Shown: positions 1 through 10,965 of the stretch, piece after piece
Position numbering within the stretch: position 1 is the first letter of the stretch
Layout of the letters: each line of letters opens with the position of its first letter
From: Chrysoperla carnea
Lineage: Eukaryota; Arthropoda; Insecta; Neuroptera; Chrysopidae
DNA length: 64,000 nt
Direction: 5' to 3'
Assembly (NCBI RefSeq): GCF_905475395.1
Contig: NC_058342.1
Span: 3,841,001-3,905,000 of the forward strand
Notes under the pieces: generated by a model
Seen by the model: the letters and a program-made list of their open reading frames with translations, nothing else
The model's database searches: none
Told to the model about the DNA's origin: nothing
Position numbers and translations under genes: made by a program

Positions 1-1190
1 GTTTATTTGCTCAGTTGTATCCCAAGAGAAAAATACAATGATGAAAAAGTTTTTTGTTGGAGTTATTAATTAATAATCCCATTGTGTTGGAAAAAATTTA
101 CAAACTATCTCCCCTTATTTAACATTGAATTATTACACTAAATATTAACTATTTTGTACTATTTTGTACTATTATTTTAAATAAAGGTAATCTGAAAAAC
201 TAAAAAATTGGTTTAAATTAAAATCCTTGAGATTATTTTTAATTTTTTTATTTAAAAAGTTCAAAATGTTGAAAAATATAATATTTAAAAAAAAAATTGA
301 AAAATATTATATAAATAAATGATATATAAAAAAGAAAAATATTATGCAAAAAATAGGTGCGGGAGGAGAGGAGAATACTTGCAGCATTTACTTTGTTGAT
401 TACACTGTAAAAAGAAATATTTAGCAGCTGGAAATTTTTTTTTGATAATGTTGTAAATGTAAATTTTTACCTGTTTGATTCTTTTTGTGAAATTCTTCCT
501 CCTACATCTATTTTTTAATGTATATCATAATATGCACTGCTTCTATTTTCAATTCTGTCTACAATGGAGTATGGAAGGAAATCCATACTTCTCAAAATTT
601 CTTCTCCCAGGCTCAATAGACCCTCAAATTCTTCATAAATCATATTGCTATTGGATGAAAAAAATTATAAGTTTTTAAGGTTTTTTTTATTTTTTTTTAA
701 CTCACGTTACATTCTCGCATATTTTAGTATTGTTTATTTCACTGTAAAAAAAAATGTATACAAAGTATCTTGATATGATGTAATTAAAAGTGATTTTAAA
801 AAATTATAAATTATATAAAAAAATATTTATAATGTTCAAGTTTTACTCACTCTTTATAATAAAACTCCTTGATGATGCCTAGGTTTATTACTAGGCTTAT
901 TATTATAAGCACAATTATGATGGTATTTTTCTCTATCTCGAATTAAACACTCTGAACTGAAGCTCAAATTAAACACTCTGAATTGAAGATATTAATAAGA
1001 TAGATATTGAAGATGATAATGAGCGCTAAAAGTTTTTTGATTTTATATCTAGCTTCTAGGGTGTAAAAATTCGAAGTGAGCATAAATGAAAAGCAATACG
1101 TTTCTTTATTAGATAGGACTACTAAAAAATGTTTATTTTTCTTTATGTTAAACAAGTGAAAACAAACAATTGACTAAGTTAATTGTTGAA
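1..1190. other. AT-rich non-coding stretch
   Basis: Low-complexity AT-rich sequence with homopolymer runs. The short open frames here (for example 475-678 and 964-1155) have no recognisable motif and a composition expected by chance. I see no gene, RNA or repeat border that I can support. Confidence 0.6.
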
Positions 1191-1800
1191 ATACCATGTA
1201 TAGGAAGTGTTGATAACTCTGTCACATTTCACATACATACATATCTGACATATTTAACTGATATTCTCATATAATGCGCAAGTGTTAATGCGCAATCGTT
1301 TGTTTTTTTTTGACGTCACGTAAATAACAAAAGATATTCACTTTGATATTCCTATATTAATACATACTATAAAATTTGCACTTAACGCCCTCGTGGGTAA
1401 ACAGTGATGTTTATAAAAAAATGTTTCAAACAAAAGTTTTATATTTTTTTATAAGCAACATTTTTTGCATTTAAACTTTTGTTCTATCTCTAACGGTTTA
1501 CAAGATGGGTCCTACGGACCCAAGACCCCATTGACCTATGATGCTCATTTACGAACTTGACCTGTCTTTTTACGTCCTGAGTACGCTGTAAAAATTTCAG
1601 ATCGATATCTTTTTTCGTTTTTGAGTTATCGTGTCCACAGACGGACGGACGGATGGACGGACGAACAGCCGGAAATGGATTAATTAGGTGATTCTATGAA
1701 CACCTACACCAAAATTTTGTTCGTAGCATCAATATTTTTAAGCGTTACAAACTTTGGATGAAACTTAATATACCATGTATATTTCACATATACATGGTAT
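1191..1800. repeat. Interspersed repeat with short terminal inverted repeats
   Basis: The segment begins ATACCATGTATA and ends TATACATGGTAT, a 12-bp perfect terminal inverted repeat. Its last 32 bp also form a local palindrome. Inside are a GGACGGACGGATGGACGGACG run (1643-1663) and a less AT-rich block around 1500-1700. There is no open frame. It looks like a non-autonomous DNA transposon (MITE-like), but no target-site duplication is obvious, so the class is uncertain. Confidence 0.5.
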
Positions 1801-1981
1801 AAAAATTATACCTAAGAAGCTTAAATTGGTTTATTGTATTAATATTTTTGTCTCATGATTTCATCCTATTTCAATGATAGATGAAATATTTACAAATAGT
1901 ACATTTTACAAAAGTTGAATAATAGATATATGGTAAATTTTGAATAAACTGAACATCCAATTTTTTTTATGCTTAATTTCC

Positions 1982-1989
1982 CTATATAA
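1982..1989 (+). promoter_or_regulatory. TATA box upstream of the first VDxQGF fragment
   Basis: TATATAAG lies about 65 bp before the ATG at 2054. It is a plausible core promoter remnant of a Polinton gene. The judgement rests on motif and position only. Confidence 0.35.
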
Positions 1990-2053
1990 GAACAACATAT
2001 AGGAAAAAATATTTATTACATTCACATATTTTTAGTGAAAACATATTATAGAT

Positions 2054-2359
2054 ATGAGTTTGACTATTGTTGATTTGCATGGGTTTAAAGACGATGATAA
2101 TAATTTTATTTTAAAAGAAATTGCAATTCTAAAAAATGGTGATGAAATTTTACACTTTATAGTGAAACCACCATATAGAAAGGAGTTTCTGGGGCGAAAA
2201 GCACAAAGATCGAATCAGTGGTTGACCAACTATTACCATTGCCTTGATTGGGAGGATGGTTTTGCAGAATTATTCATTTTTAATATGGTTAAACTTAAAG
2301 AAGAGTTTTATATACCTCCATATACAAATCTATATCGATTAGTAGATTTACTTGTGTAG
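2054..2359 (+). pseudogene. Polinton-associated VDxQGF-family protein, truncated copy A
   Basis: The 101-residue frame starts with a TIVDLHGF motif followed by ILKEIAIL, KPPY and an NYYHCLDWEDG motif. These match, in the same order, the motifs of the copies at 33157-33543 and 60857-61306, which have VDVQGF, KEL/KEF, KPP/KSP and YHG-x-W. After DWEDGF the frame departs from the family and ends early, and the conserved GxEK..W segment is missing. The biochemical function is not known to me. The leading aspartate and K-E pair could fit a nuclease-like fold, but that is speculation. No Polinton TIR is visible nearby, so this is a stranded fragment of an old element. Confidence 0.6.
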
Positions 2360-2553
2360 TTATATAAAAAATGTATATTGCATTTGAAATTAAATTCATT
2401 ATAGTTTTCTTATGGCATATTGCAAACAAAATTGGTGTAATAATTTTTTTGTACTTACTCATCTCATTTCAGAAAAAAAACTACATAAACCATCAAATTT
2501 GCTAATAAAAATGTTTTATACTTTTGTCAAACTAATAGAATCATATTTCAATC

Positions 2554-3083
2554 ATGAGAAGTTATTGTAGATTTACAAGACTTTAAGGATGAAAAAACTA
2601 AATTTATATTAAAAGAATTGGCAATCCTGAAAAAATGGTAAAGAAATACACAGTTTATAGTTAAATCACCTTATGGAAGCTAGTTTATAGCTATAAATCA
2701 AAATCTTTGAATCATTGGTTGGGTGTGAATTACCATGGAATTGATTGGGAGGATGGGTTTGCACATTTCAATGATGATCAAACAAATGTTTGCAATATTC
2801 TAAGAGAATGCATTTATATTAAAGTATTGGAAAAGTATACAGGTGTAAGGAATTATTTTATTATGTAAATGTATGCAACATTGAAAATGTGTGGAGCGTT
2901 GATGAAGAAGGATACAAAGAATGTAAAAACAGAATTTCCTTAGATGTTATGAGCAAAAAATGTGCTATTGAAAATAGGCATAAAATATACAAAACCTCTT
3001 CACCTCTAAAACTATATATGTATGTATCCTATAAAGTATTTAAAAAAATAAATTGTCTCCATTTTTTTTATAATAATAAATAA
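2554..3083 (+). pseudogene. Polinton-associated VDxQGF-family protein, decayed copy B
   Basis: A second, more damaged copy directly follows copy A. Readable pieces are VIVDLQDF (2561 on), FILKELAILK, a stop soon after, then NYHGIDWEDGF (about 2735-2765) and YIKVLEKYTG (about 2815-2840). The last piece is the position of the GxEK..W motif. The frame from 2889 carries a C-x-N...CAIEN...IY tail that matches the C-terminal Cys/His knuckle of this family. At least two frame changes and internal stops make it a pseudogene. Tandem duplication of the gene before decay is the simplest reading. Confidence 0.55.
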
Positions 3084-3161
3084 ATAATACCATGTAAACA
3101 CATTTATTTAGTCGACACTTTTTTTTGGATGCGTAATATATAATATTCAAAAAGTATAAAC

Positions 3162-3387
3162 AAAATTACTCAATCATCATTTTCAAGAAATTAAAGAATC
3201 ATTAGACCATCCATTGGAATTTGATGGAGCCATTGAAATATTTTTGAAGAAAAGTAGCTTAGAAGAATATTTACATGATGGATTAATTGTATGCATAACC
3301 TATGGAGGGGTTACAGCCTTAAAATGTCTTATTAATGTACGTAAAACGAGAAATATAAACTTTAATACTATTTTGAAAAAAATCTAG
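3162..3387 (+). pseudogene. Ankyrin-like Polinton protein fragment
   Basis: The open frame of about 74 codons has no start codon and ends TAG at 3385. It contains EEYLHDGLIVCITYGGVTAL followed by KCLIN, which resembles the ankyrin-like LVNMAIKCGRPETLNYLID segment of the Polinton genes at 23387-23830 and 30971-31387. It sits just downstream of the two VDxQGF fragments, so 2.0-3.5 kb looks like the debris of one old Polinton. The function is unknown. Confidence 0.4.
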
Positions 3388-3771
3388 GTATTTGGAGATG
3401 GTCTCCTGCGATTTTATTGAAATGGATCAGATCGGAGAAGACTTATGTGGAAGTGCCATTGATAATAATTATTTAAAAATTTTATTATTATAAATCATAT
3501 ATATATAATATGTAATTAATATTTTTTAAATGTATAAACAATTTTTCCATTATTTTTAACAGAATGTCTTTTATTAACAAATGATATCAATTAAAATGTA
3601 TTCACCTTTTAATTTATAGTGGTGCTCAACATATCAAGTTTCTATAAATACTTCAAGTTTATTGAAAATAGAATAAATTAAAGATGTTCTTCACCTTAAT
3701 AATTATATTCATATTATAAAACCAGTTTTGAATAGTTTTCATATATTGAACAATTTTGACTTATACTTAAC

Positions 3772-3853
3772 TAGCCTCTGTGGCAGAGTGGTTAAGTATT
3801 CAGACTCGCACCTGGGAAACCAGCGTTCAAATCCCACTGCTATCTCTTTTTTT
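3772..3853 (+). repeat. tRNA-like sequence with Pol III boxes
   Basis: A-box-like TGGCAGAGTGGTTAAG and B-box-like GTTCAAATCCC lie about 40 bp apart and are followed by an eight-T run (Pol III terminator-like). The acceptor and T stems do not pair well. I read it as a tRNA pseudogene or the head of a SINE rather than a working tRNA. Confidence 0.4.
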
Positions 3854-5938
3854 TAAAAAAAAGTATATTTCTATACTAGCATCTTCACTTCATACTTCAT
3901 TTGGAGAGCAACTATCGAGTGAGATGGTTCTCATTGTTGAATTAATTGTTGAAACAATACGTCATCATCAGTTCAATGAACTCGAAATTGCATTCCTAAA
4001 AGTGCATCCCCAAAAGTGCATCCCAAAAGTAAACAATGCAATGACCCGTCGGGCAATGCACTTTCCCAAAAATGCATCCAATGCAGTTCAATGACCTCAA
4101 TGCACCCAAGGCCATATAAGAAAACTACGTCACAGTCCAAAGTCCAAAATGTTTTTGAATCGGCATTTTACCCCTACTGTTGTTAATTTTTTATTATTAT
4201 TCAAATATCAAATATCAAAATGGCGTCGACTGGTGAGAAGCCAGGGTTGTTTATCAAAAAAACATAAACTATTACGCAATTGTTTGTCAAGAAAAAAACA
4301 CGAAAAAATACTGTTCGCGTGATTATTTGAATTGAATGAAAAAACATATATTTGGCTTGAAGTGACCAAAATGTTGGGGCTATGATCGCTGCTTCACGAA
4401 AACTAAAATATTTCCCAACAATTAGCGAGTTTAAGAAAGTTTGAGAATAATGGACCGTATGAAAAGAAAAGAGTTATGTACTCACCAGTTTTTATCCAGG
4501 TTGACATTAGTTAAAGACAAAAAAAACTGGATATTTAAAGGCTTGATAGGATAAACTTAGGAGAAAGGAATTTAGGAGAATTTATCAAACCTTTACGGTG
4601 AATTTGTTCACGCTTTTGTTAATGCTAGTTTATTGGCTTTTGATTGATGCACCTTTCTTTATAATGAGAATTGCACGGGTAAATCTCCAACATGTGGGCC
4701 ACTCGAGTAATATCGAATCTGCGTTAAATCACCTCAATGGCGCGAAAAGTATATAAAATGTTTAGCTCACTGCACTAAATCACATAGCTCACTTGTAATT
4801 GAATTAATAATATCGATATGAATTCAAAATTAAACTTGATTATCAAGATAAAAATCGATTTAGAAATTAAACTTTAACACGTTGTTAAATAGAAAAATAA
4901 ATGTTGAAGACGACGCGTTTCAACATTGAAAAAGTTGAAAAATTGAAACTTTTGAAAAAGAAAACAGAATCACTGACTCGACAACGTTTTAATTATATTT
5001 AGACTGATTAATTAAAGCAATCGAAAGAAAAAGATCCATTCAGATCGAGAAACGAATTAATAATAATAATAAAAAGAAAGAGTTATGAACTCAATTGGCC
5101 GTACCAACTCAGTATTAATTAAAATCACCAAAAAAAAAGGAAAGACACTAACCTTTGTGAAATGGCCCTAACATACATATCATTTAAGTTTGGGGTTATT
5201 TTGCAATTTATAGTGCAAAATTTCGATCACTGTTTATCAAACACATTCGCATCGTTTTTTATTAAAATGTGCGAATAGTCGAAAATTTTTATTTCACTTT
5301 TTAATCAAAGTTAAATTTGACGGTTGGACAAAATTAGCAACTAACCTCAAATAAAAAAAAAAAAAAAACTGAAATTTGCCTTTCTAGTCGCTGTGAAAAG
5401 GCAGTGGCCCTAATGACATATCAACGCCCAACCTAAATCCCTAAAAATAAAAGTTTAAGATTTCGAGAGAATATTGATTTTAATCCGAAGGTGTCATTTA
5501 AGAAACCATTTAAGAAACAATTTTTTGGAATTCATCCCCTAAAAGTGTAAAGTAGCAAATGAAAGTTATACGAAAATATATACAAACCGTCATTTTTCAG
5601 TTCACTACTTAACCGTTCATAAAAATTCTTTCAGCTGTTGAATGCTACATTATCACCAAGTTACAAGGCCTGTATTTTATTTTTTACTTTTTAAATAGGG
5701 TTCTACACTAAAAGTAAAAAGCTATTAAATAGTGAAGGCAAGGGAATTGAATGCTTGAACGTTAATTAATCCTAGTGTTAAATATGAAAGAAAAAAATTA
5801 AAAGTTCGTAAATATTCATGTTTAATGGTAGCTCGAAAAAATATAGGTACTCGACTTGGAACCTTAGAAAAATTCTCAGCGACTTGCAATATTAAAGTTT
5901 CCACTTGAAATTTGCAGAATCCTCATCATTTTCTCATA
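3854..5938. other. Non-coding stretch without recognised features
   Basis: AT-rich sequence with no credible gene. A short repetition of 'AAAAGTGCATCCC' words occurs near 3990-4080. The frame at 3780-4094 runs through the tRNA-like element and is not coding. Nothing else here can be supported. Confidence 0.5.
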
Positions 5939-6023
<85 letters not shown>

Positions 6024-6040
6024 TATATACATATATATAC
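5939..6040. repeat. (TA)n microsatellite
   Basis: About 75 bp of near-perfect TA dinucleotide repeat, followed by interrupted ATAC/ATAT repeats up to 6040. Confidence 0.95.
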
Positions 6041-6640
6041 CCCGATGACGTAGACTGATGAAGATCACTTGACAGTTATGAGAAAATAAGGTCGAACTTC
6101 AGAACGAATTGAATAGAGTTTTGAGGGAATCGAAGACAAATCGAGCAAATGCGAGTAAGGTGAGTTATTATGAAAAAAAATTCTTACGCGAGAGGTTCAC
6201 GAAGTGGAGTAGGCTTGTGAACCGCTCAGGTTACGGTTTGGTGGTCGGCCAACTGTAACGTGGCCATCTAAGCCACGCCCTGTGCAGGGTGTGCAAAGGC
6301 GGGCCATATTCCATTGCAAGGGGGGACACTCCGCCGAATGGAGGACTGCAGGTGCAGAAGCACGCAAAAAAGCACAGATAGGCCATTGTGATACGAAGTT
6401 GTTCGGGATTACCCGATCGTACCACAAACGGAAGGGCGAAATCTACCCCTGTTTGGGAAAATGCTCTTCAAGGGAATCATAGATACCGGCTACATAGGAA
6501 AAAAGCGAGCGCTAATTTAGAGAAAATTTAAATGCTTGGAACTGAAAAGTATCGCACTTGGGATCTCAGAGTAGAACCAATATTTTGCAAGCCGACTCAT
6601 TGTCGAACGAAAGGGTTGATTCTAGATGATCACTCGGTTA
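6041..6640. other. Non-coding stretch with a GC-richer block
   Basis: 6200-6470 is noticeably richer in GC than its surroundings and has overlapping short frames on both strands, none with a recognisable motif. It may be part of the BEL/Pao relic that follows on the minus strand, but I cannot show this. Confidence 0.35.
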
Positions 6641-6644
6641 GTTT

Positions 6645-7043
6645 TCATTATTCGACGTGGGTCACTTACAAAGGTTGAAGCCTCCTTAGCCATCAGTGTC
6701 TGCAGTTGGTTAATTAACGAATTCCCTTGAGATGGAGATGACGGGCCAGTGACGACGTCATCAACATAGATACTGGAAGCAAGGCCTTACACACCATCGG
6801 ATAGGATTGTCCATCGTCAGTGACGAGTAGTTTCAGGCATCGTTGAGCGAGAGAAGCGGAGAAAGTAAGTCCATAATTTACAGTGTTTAATTCGTATTCG
6901 CTTACAGGATAGCTAGATCGATAAAAGATGTGCTGATCGCATCTATCTCGAGTGCTAGAGTCGCAGTGGGTTACAATATGTAATCGAAAGGGGACTACAA
7001 TGTCAGGAACATCACATTGTTGCTTCGGGCCTGCTAGTAACAA
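6645..7043 (-). pseudogene. BEL/Pao-type reverse transcriptase fragment
   Basis: The minus-strand frame 6714-7043 has a YELNTVNYGLTFSASLAQRC segment followed by KLLVTDDGQSYP. This pattern is typical of the Pao/BEL reverse transcriptase just before its catalytic box. After a one-frame shift near 6765-6790 the reading continues IYVDDVVTGPSS (YVDD active site) and LINQLQTLMAKEASTF. The gene is therefore a frameshifted relic that keeps only part of the palm domain. No LTRs were found around it. The family call rests on motif recognition only. Confidence 0.7.
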
Positions 7044-7779
7044 AGAATAAAAAAAAAATTATCTTAGCCTGGGTCAGAGGTATTAAAAACAGCCCGTAAC
7101 TTGATTGTAGAGCTAATTAATTAATTAATAAGTAATTACATAGTTGGACGAACAAAATGCAAGCGACATGTGAATTACAGCGATGTACTCGTTTCGAAAT
7201 TGTGTGTAGGCGGTTTTTTTTTCTTGCATAAATACTGATTAACAATGTGATATCGATGTTGTAAAGCGTTATATGCCAATGTAACAACTATGTACTAGAC
7301 TGTTCGTAGATAGAGATAAAATGCAACCACGCATCTAAATTGCTGGAAAATTAAGACAGCAAAATTCATGCCAAATTGAAATCATGTGAACTATGCTTGA
7401 CAACACCGGTCGGAGGGGATTCAGTTTGTACCACATTCGGCATGGACGGCATTATCTTTGTAATGTTCCTCGATTGAGAATATTAATTGGTCATTTCCTA
7501 GTTAAGGATAGGTCCAATTAATACAATCGCGTCTGTCTTTTGTTGAATTGAATTTAGAAATTGCATGGTAGCCGTTGAAATAATGGCTCACATTGTAGGA
7601 ATTCATCCATGCATAAACACTGACGAGTAGTCCAAATCGAATTAATTTGGGAAAATGAATTTTCTCGATGCAATATCAAATGTTCTCGAATCTGTTCAAA
7701 ATTGTCCCCAAAAACTAAGAGGTCGCTTTGATCTCAGCTATTTTGTAAATATAAACCGGAAATTTGAAGCAATACACGA
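7044..7779. other. Non-coding stretch without recognised features
   Basis: AT-rich DNA in which I see no gene or repeat border that I can support. Confidence 0.5.
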
Positions 7780-8035
7780 GATTAAATGAATAAAATATTT
7801 TGAAAAAAATATATAAATTCACAATGAATCTAAGGAATCAAATAATTTGAAATTCGCTGTGTTACGAAATGAAATAAATAATTGGTTAAATGAATTAAAT
7901 AATTTGAAATTCTATGAAATATAGGATATATTAAATAACTCGTGAAATGAAATAAAATAATTTGAAATTTTATAAATTGTGAGACGCATTAAATAGTTTG
8001 TGAAATGAAATAAATAATTTAAATTCTATACAACC
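7780..8035. repeat. Degenerate tandem repeat (AAATAATTTGAAATTCTAT words)
   Basis: The phrase 'GAAATAAATAATTTGAAATTCTAT' and variants recur about every 60-75 bp, four or so times, with 'GTGAAATGAAATAAA' links. It is a diverged minisatellite in AT-rich DNA. Confidence 0.55.
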
Positions 8036-8848
8036 GAACAATTAATTGTGAATTTATGACATGAGTCGACAACTAATTAAATACAGACACTCATTGTGAT
8101 ATTCAAATTCTCTACAAAAGTGTCAAGTTGTAATGTGAACTAAATCGCATATATTGAATTGAAAAGAAATAGCTGACTTAATGAGACAAATAAAGAAGCA
8201 TATATTAAAGAAAGACAGGTATCTTGTTTAATTTATTAATGAATCAAAACTTGCACTATCTATGTTTGTAATCCATGAAAGTTGGTTTTACATAACTAAA
8301 CAAAAGGTGTTGTGGACACGGAGTTATATAATTTATACATTTTATTGAATGTATTATTGAATCAACAATTTTGCAACAAAATTGTACAAGCTTCGAAATA
8401 TATAATTTTGGATGCAAAAGATAAATTGTATTTATTTTTTACTTTGAATTAATTTAATGAATGTTTATGGGTTCAAAATTCGACTCGGTAAGACCAAGTA
8501 TGTCGGACCGATCTCGTAAACTAGGTAGAAAGGTTTGAATGGAAATAGGAATGTAAGGTTATAAATTCAAAGAAAAGTCTAATACCGCTAATGTGTTATA
8601 AATTATAACTCACTTTTGTTTTGAGTACGATGTTCAATTTTGTACGGAATTTACGTTCATTAATACCAGTATGGATAGGAAATTGACAGTATTATAGTAA
8701 CTGAATGCGAGTGAGTTAATTCAAAGTTCGTACAACGATGAATTTCTAATTATTAACGATTATTTTATTTAAATTATTTACACACTATTAAATCTCTGAT
8801 TTAAGAAAACAAAATTAGACCAATTATTAAAATAATACAATAAAATTA
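8036..8848. other. Non-coding stretch without recognised features
   Basis: AT-rich DNA with no gene-like frame and no repeat I can delimit. Confidence 0.5.
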
Positions 8849-9125
8849 CAATGAAATATTTTGAAGTTGACTGACCAAAATTTCATTTATAACTGAAGAC
8901 TTTACAATAGAAATTTGATCTTATTACAATAGAACTGAAAAAAATAAAATGAATTAAATTTATTTAAAACAAAGAATATATTGATAAAAAATAAATTTCA
9001 ATAAATTCAATTCATTTAATTTTTTTCAGTTCTATTGTAATAAGTTCAAATAGAAAAGTCTTTAATAAAAAATAAAGTCAATTATAAGTGAAATTTTGGT
9101 CCGTCAACTTCAAAATATTTCATTG
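8849..9125. repeat. Fold-back inverted repeat 1
   Basis: The left arm starts at 8849 with AATGAAATATTTTGAAGTTGA. It pairs with the right arm that ends TCAACTTCAAAATATTTCATT at 9124. Inner words such as TTACAATAGAACTGAAAAAA also recur in inverse. Each arm is about 130 bp with small mismatches and little spacer. It is a MITE or foldback-type element. Confidence 0.65.
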
Positions 9126-9166
9126 TTAATTAAAGAGAATTGAAAAAAAAATACACTCGAACCAGG

Positions 9167-9237
9167 ACTCGAACCAGGACTCGAGCCCGGACTTCTTGGA
9201 TTCATGTCAAGTGCCCTACCAATTAGGCTATTCGAGT
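9167..9237 (-). tRNA. tRNA-like sequence, probably a pseudogene
   Basis: On the minus strand a 71-nt cloverleaf can be drawn. Acceptor ACTCGAA/TTCGAGT gives 7 of 7 pairs. D stem is GCCT/GGGC with an AATTGGTA loop. Anticodon stem is CTTGA/CCAAG with one mismatch. T stem is CCGGG/CCTGG. The seven-base anticodon loop CATGAAT would give UGA, but position 33 is A, not the usual U, and there is no long variable arm as a true tRNA-Ser would need. The 12-bp word ACTCGAACCAGG is repeated at 9155-9166, just past its 3' end. It is most likely a tRNA-derived pseudogene or SINE head. Confidence 0.45.
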
Positions 9238-9352
9238 TCTAGACACGAATGCAATTTTTTCAACTCAATGAAATTTTTTAGTTTGTTTATCCATTTATTT
9301 ATTATTATTATTTATTGTTGTTGTTTACATTTAATCATGCACACGATATTTA

Positions 9353-9575
9353 CATCATGGTCTATTCGACTATATTTTGATATAATATGTTACATACAGG
9401 CGTAAACTAAATATTGACTAATATCTTGTCTAGTAATCTTAATTAAAGAGAATTGAATAGTGTATTTTTTTCAATCCTCTTTAATTAAGATTACTAGACA
9501 AGATATTTGTCAATATTTAGTTTACGCCTGTATGTAACATATTAAATCAAAATATAGTCGAATAGACCATGATGT
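9353..9575. repeat. Fold-back inverted repeat 2
   Basis: CATGGTCTATTCGACTATAT...TACATACAGGCGTAAAC...AATCTTAATTAAAGAGAATTG (left arm) recurs in inverse as CAATCCTCTTTAATTAAG...GTTTACGCCTGTATG...CGAATAGACCATG (right arm). The arms are about 100 bp, nearly identical, with about 15 bp of spacer. The frame at 9196-9405 falls in it and is not a gene. Confidence 0.75.
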
Positions 9576-9619
9576 CAGTATCGTAATACCAACCACCATA
9601 ATTCGCACTATGGACGGAA

Positions 9620-9740
9620 AAACCCTTGCTATTCACAGTCGTGTGGGCGTAAACGAAGGTTGTCCAGTATTCAAAGTCCTATTATTTTCAATTTAGCTAT
9701 CGAGCCGCTCATAAGTGCCATAAGGGTGGCCTCTGTATTG
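9620..9740 (+). pseudogene. Non-LTR retrotransposon reverse transcriptase scrap
   Basis: One frame reads VGVNEGCP and the next frame, after a shift near 9692, reads FNLAIEPLISAIRVA. Together they match the GVxQGCPLSPxLFNLxIEPLI block of LINE-type reverse transcriptases. Only about 40 codons remain, with a stop and a frameshift, so the clade cannot be fixed. Confidence 0.55.
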
Positions 9741-9902
9741 GCAGCTAATCACAGTTACAAGCTTCAGAATCACAATTTCTCTATTCTCGCATAATCTGAT
9801 AACATCGTTCTTCTCGAAAAAATGTTTAATCCTTGAGAATTCACTTGGATCAACCGTTGAGTGATTGGATCTTAAGTTCCAACCTCTAAAATGCGCTTCA
9901 TT

Positions 9903-10259
9903 GCATGTTTATTGCAATGAAGCATGTTGATTGCTTTCCAACGACGGAAAGTCTTTTACGACGGAATTTACTATCTAATGAGAAGATATGACGGTTTTAA
10001 AAGACAAAGAAGAGCCCAAACTCCTCTTGATGTTATTCGGGCCATCAAGGAGAAAGTCCAGAAGTTACACGAATCGTCCAGAAGGCGATTCTCTTCTCGC
10101 CCGCTAGCAAAAATTATAAGCCTATGACTAACGCACACAAGACTATCAAAAGAATAGCCAAGAATTTGATGAACCTACCTCAGCGTGGCTCCCCTGAAAT
10201 TGTGCATTCCATCTTACCAGGTTGCTTCAAATCTTTCACCATTGGACTATTCTGCGTAC
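9903..10259 (+). pseudogene. Unrecognised coding relic at the Gypsy insertion site
   Basis: Two consecutive frames (9924-10127 and 10124 into 10260) have a basic, helix-rich composition with RAQTPLDVIRAIKEKVQKL and NAHKTIKRIAKNL. This vaguely resembles a helix-turn-helix of an IS630/Tc1-type transposase, but I do not recognise it with confidence. The LTR element at 10265 interrupts whatever lay here; the original flank continues at 49406. It could be host exon debris or an older transposon. Confidence 0.3.
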
Positions 10260-10264
10260 GTAAG

Positions 10265-10439
10265 TGTTATAGTTTGTTGTATGATAGGATTTTATTTAAT
10301 AATCACACACAGGTTTACTACTATGTTATGCATTTATTCACTCATGATAACTAACTAATAATTCCCACCAAAATGTGTTCGTCTACACATCTCTTACGGT
10401 ATGGCCAACTACTTTATCAACAGTGTGACCAACCTTACA
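10265..10439 (-). repeat. LTR retrotransposon 1, 3' LTR
   Basis: 175 bp, read TGTAAGG...CTATAACA on the minus strand, with TG...CA ends. The intact copy defines where the other LTR is broken. GTAAG precedes it on the plus strand as one half of the target duplication. Confidence 0.92.
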
Positions 10440-10584
10440 TCTCCCTTTTTATATTTAATTACAAAATTATTTTATTACATATTTATAAAATTAAGTACAT
10501 ATTCAAAACACTAGATACAAAATTAAATTATAATTAAAAGTACAAAATTCAAAATCATGATACACAAAATTCAAATTCATGATT

Positions 10585-10959
10585 TTAGGATTCAACAAAT
10601 TCTTTTAAATATTCTGGCTTATTGATTTTTCTCCCTAATCTGGTTCTGTTTATTAAATTACTTTCGTCCTCTGTACTTGGATCATTTGTTTTCTTTTTTA
10701 CCGACTTGGATTCATTATCTTTTTGATTTATTTTAAACTTAGAATTAAATTCAATGTTTTTCGGAGCTTTATATAAATGATGCCTGTTTCTGCTAACTAT
10801 TCTACCATTGCTCATTTCCAAAATAAAACTTCTAGGCCTATTTGCTTTTCTTAAAATTTTAGCTAAAGTTTTCGAACCATCATTCATATTTTTTACATAC
10901 ACAATTTCATTTAATTTAAATTTTTGCGGTTTGTAATTATGTTTTTTATCATATTGTTG
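10585..10959 (-). pseudogene. Gypsy gag-pol, C-terminal part (integrase tail)
   Basis: This is the far end of the gag-pol frame that starts at 39404. The frame leaves off at 35850 in the TSD TTTATA and resumes here without a shift: 3555 nt plus 375 nt equals 1310 codons including the stop at 10585. It reads NEIVYVKNMNDGSK and later RPRSFILEMSNGRIVSRNRH, which looks like the SH3-like/GPY-type C-terminal module of a Gypsy integrase, followed by a basic tail. It is cut off from its promoter and from the rest of pol by the Polinton. Confidence 0.85.
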
Positions 10960-10965
10960 TTTATA
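10960..10965. repeat. Outer Polinton target-site duplication, left
   Basis: TTTATA directly precedes the AGTAGTATAG terminus and recurs at 35850-35855 after ...TATACTACT. Six base pairs is the usual length for Polintons. Confidence 0.93.

Noticed and set aside
3780..4094. 104-codon frame
   Set aside because: It begins inside the tRNA-like element and shows no conserved motif.
6197..6482. Overlapping frames on both strands in the GC-richer block
   Set aside because: No motif, and three frames overlap the same DNA; at best part of a retroelement relic.
9196..9405. 69-codon plus-strand frame
   Set aside because: It runs through the tRNA-like sequence and a fold-back arm; the translation is hydrophobic by base composition only.
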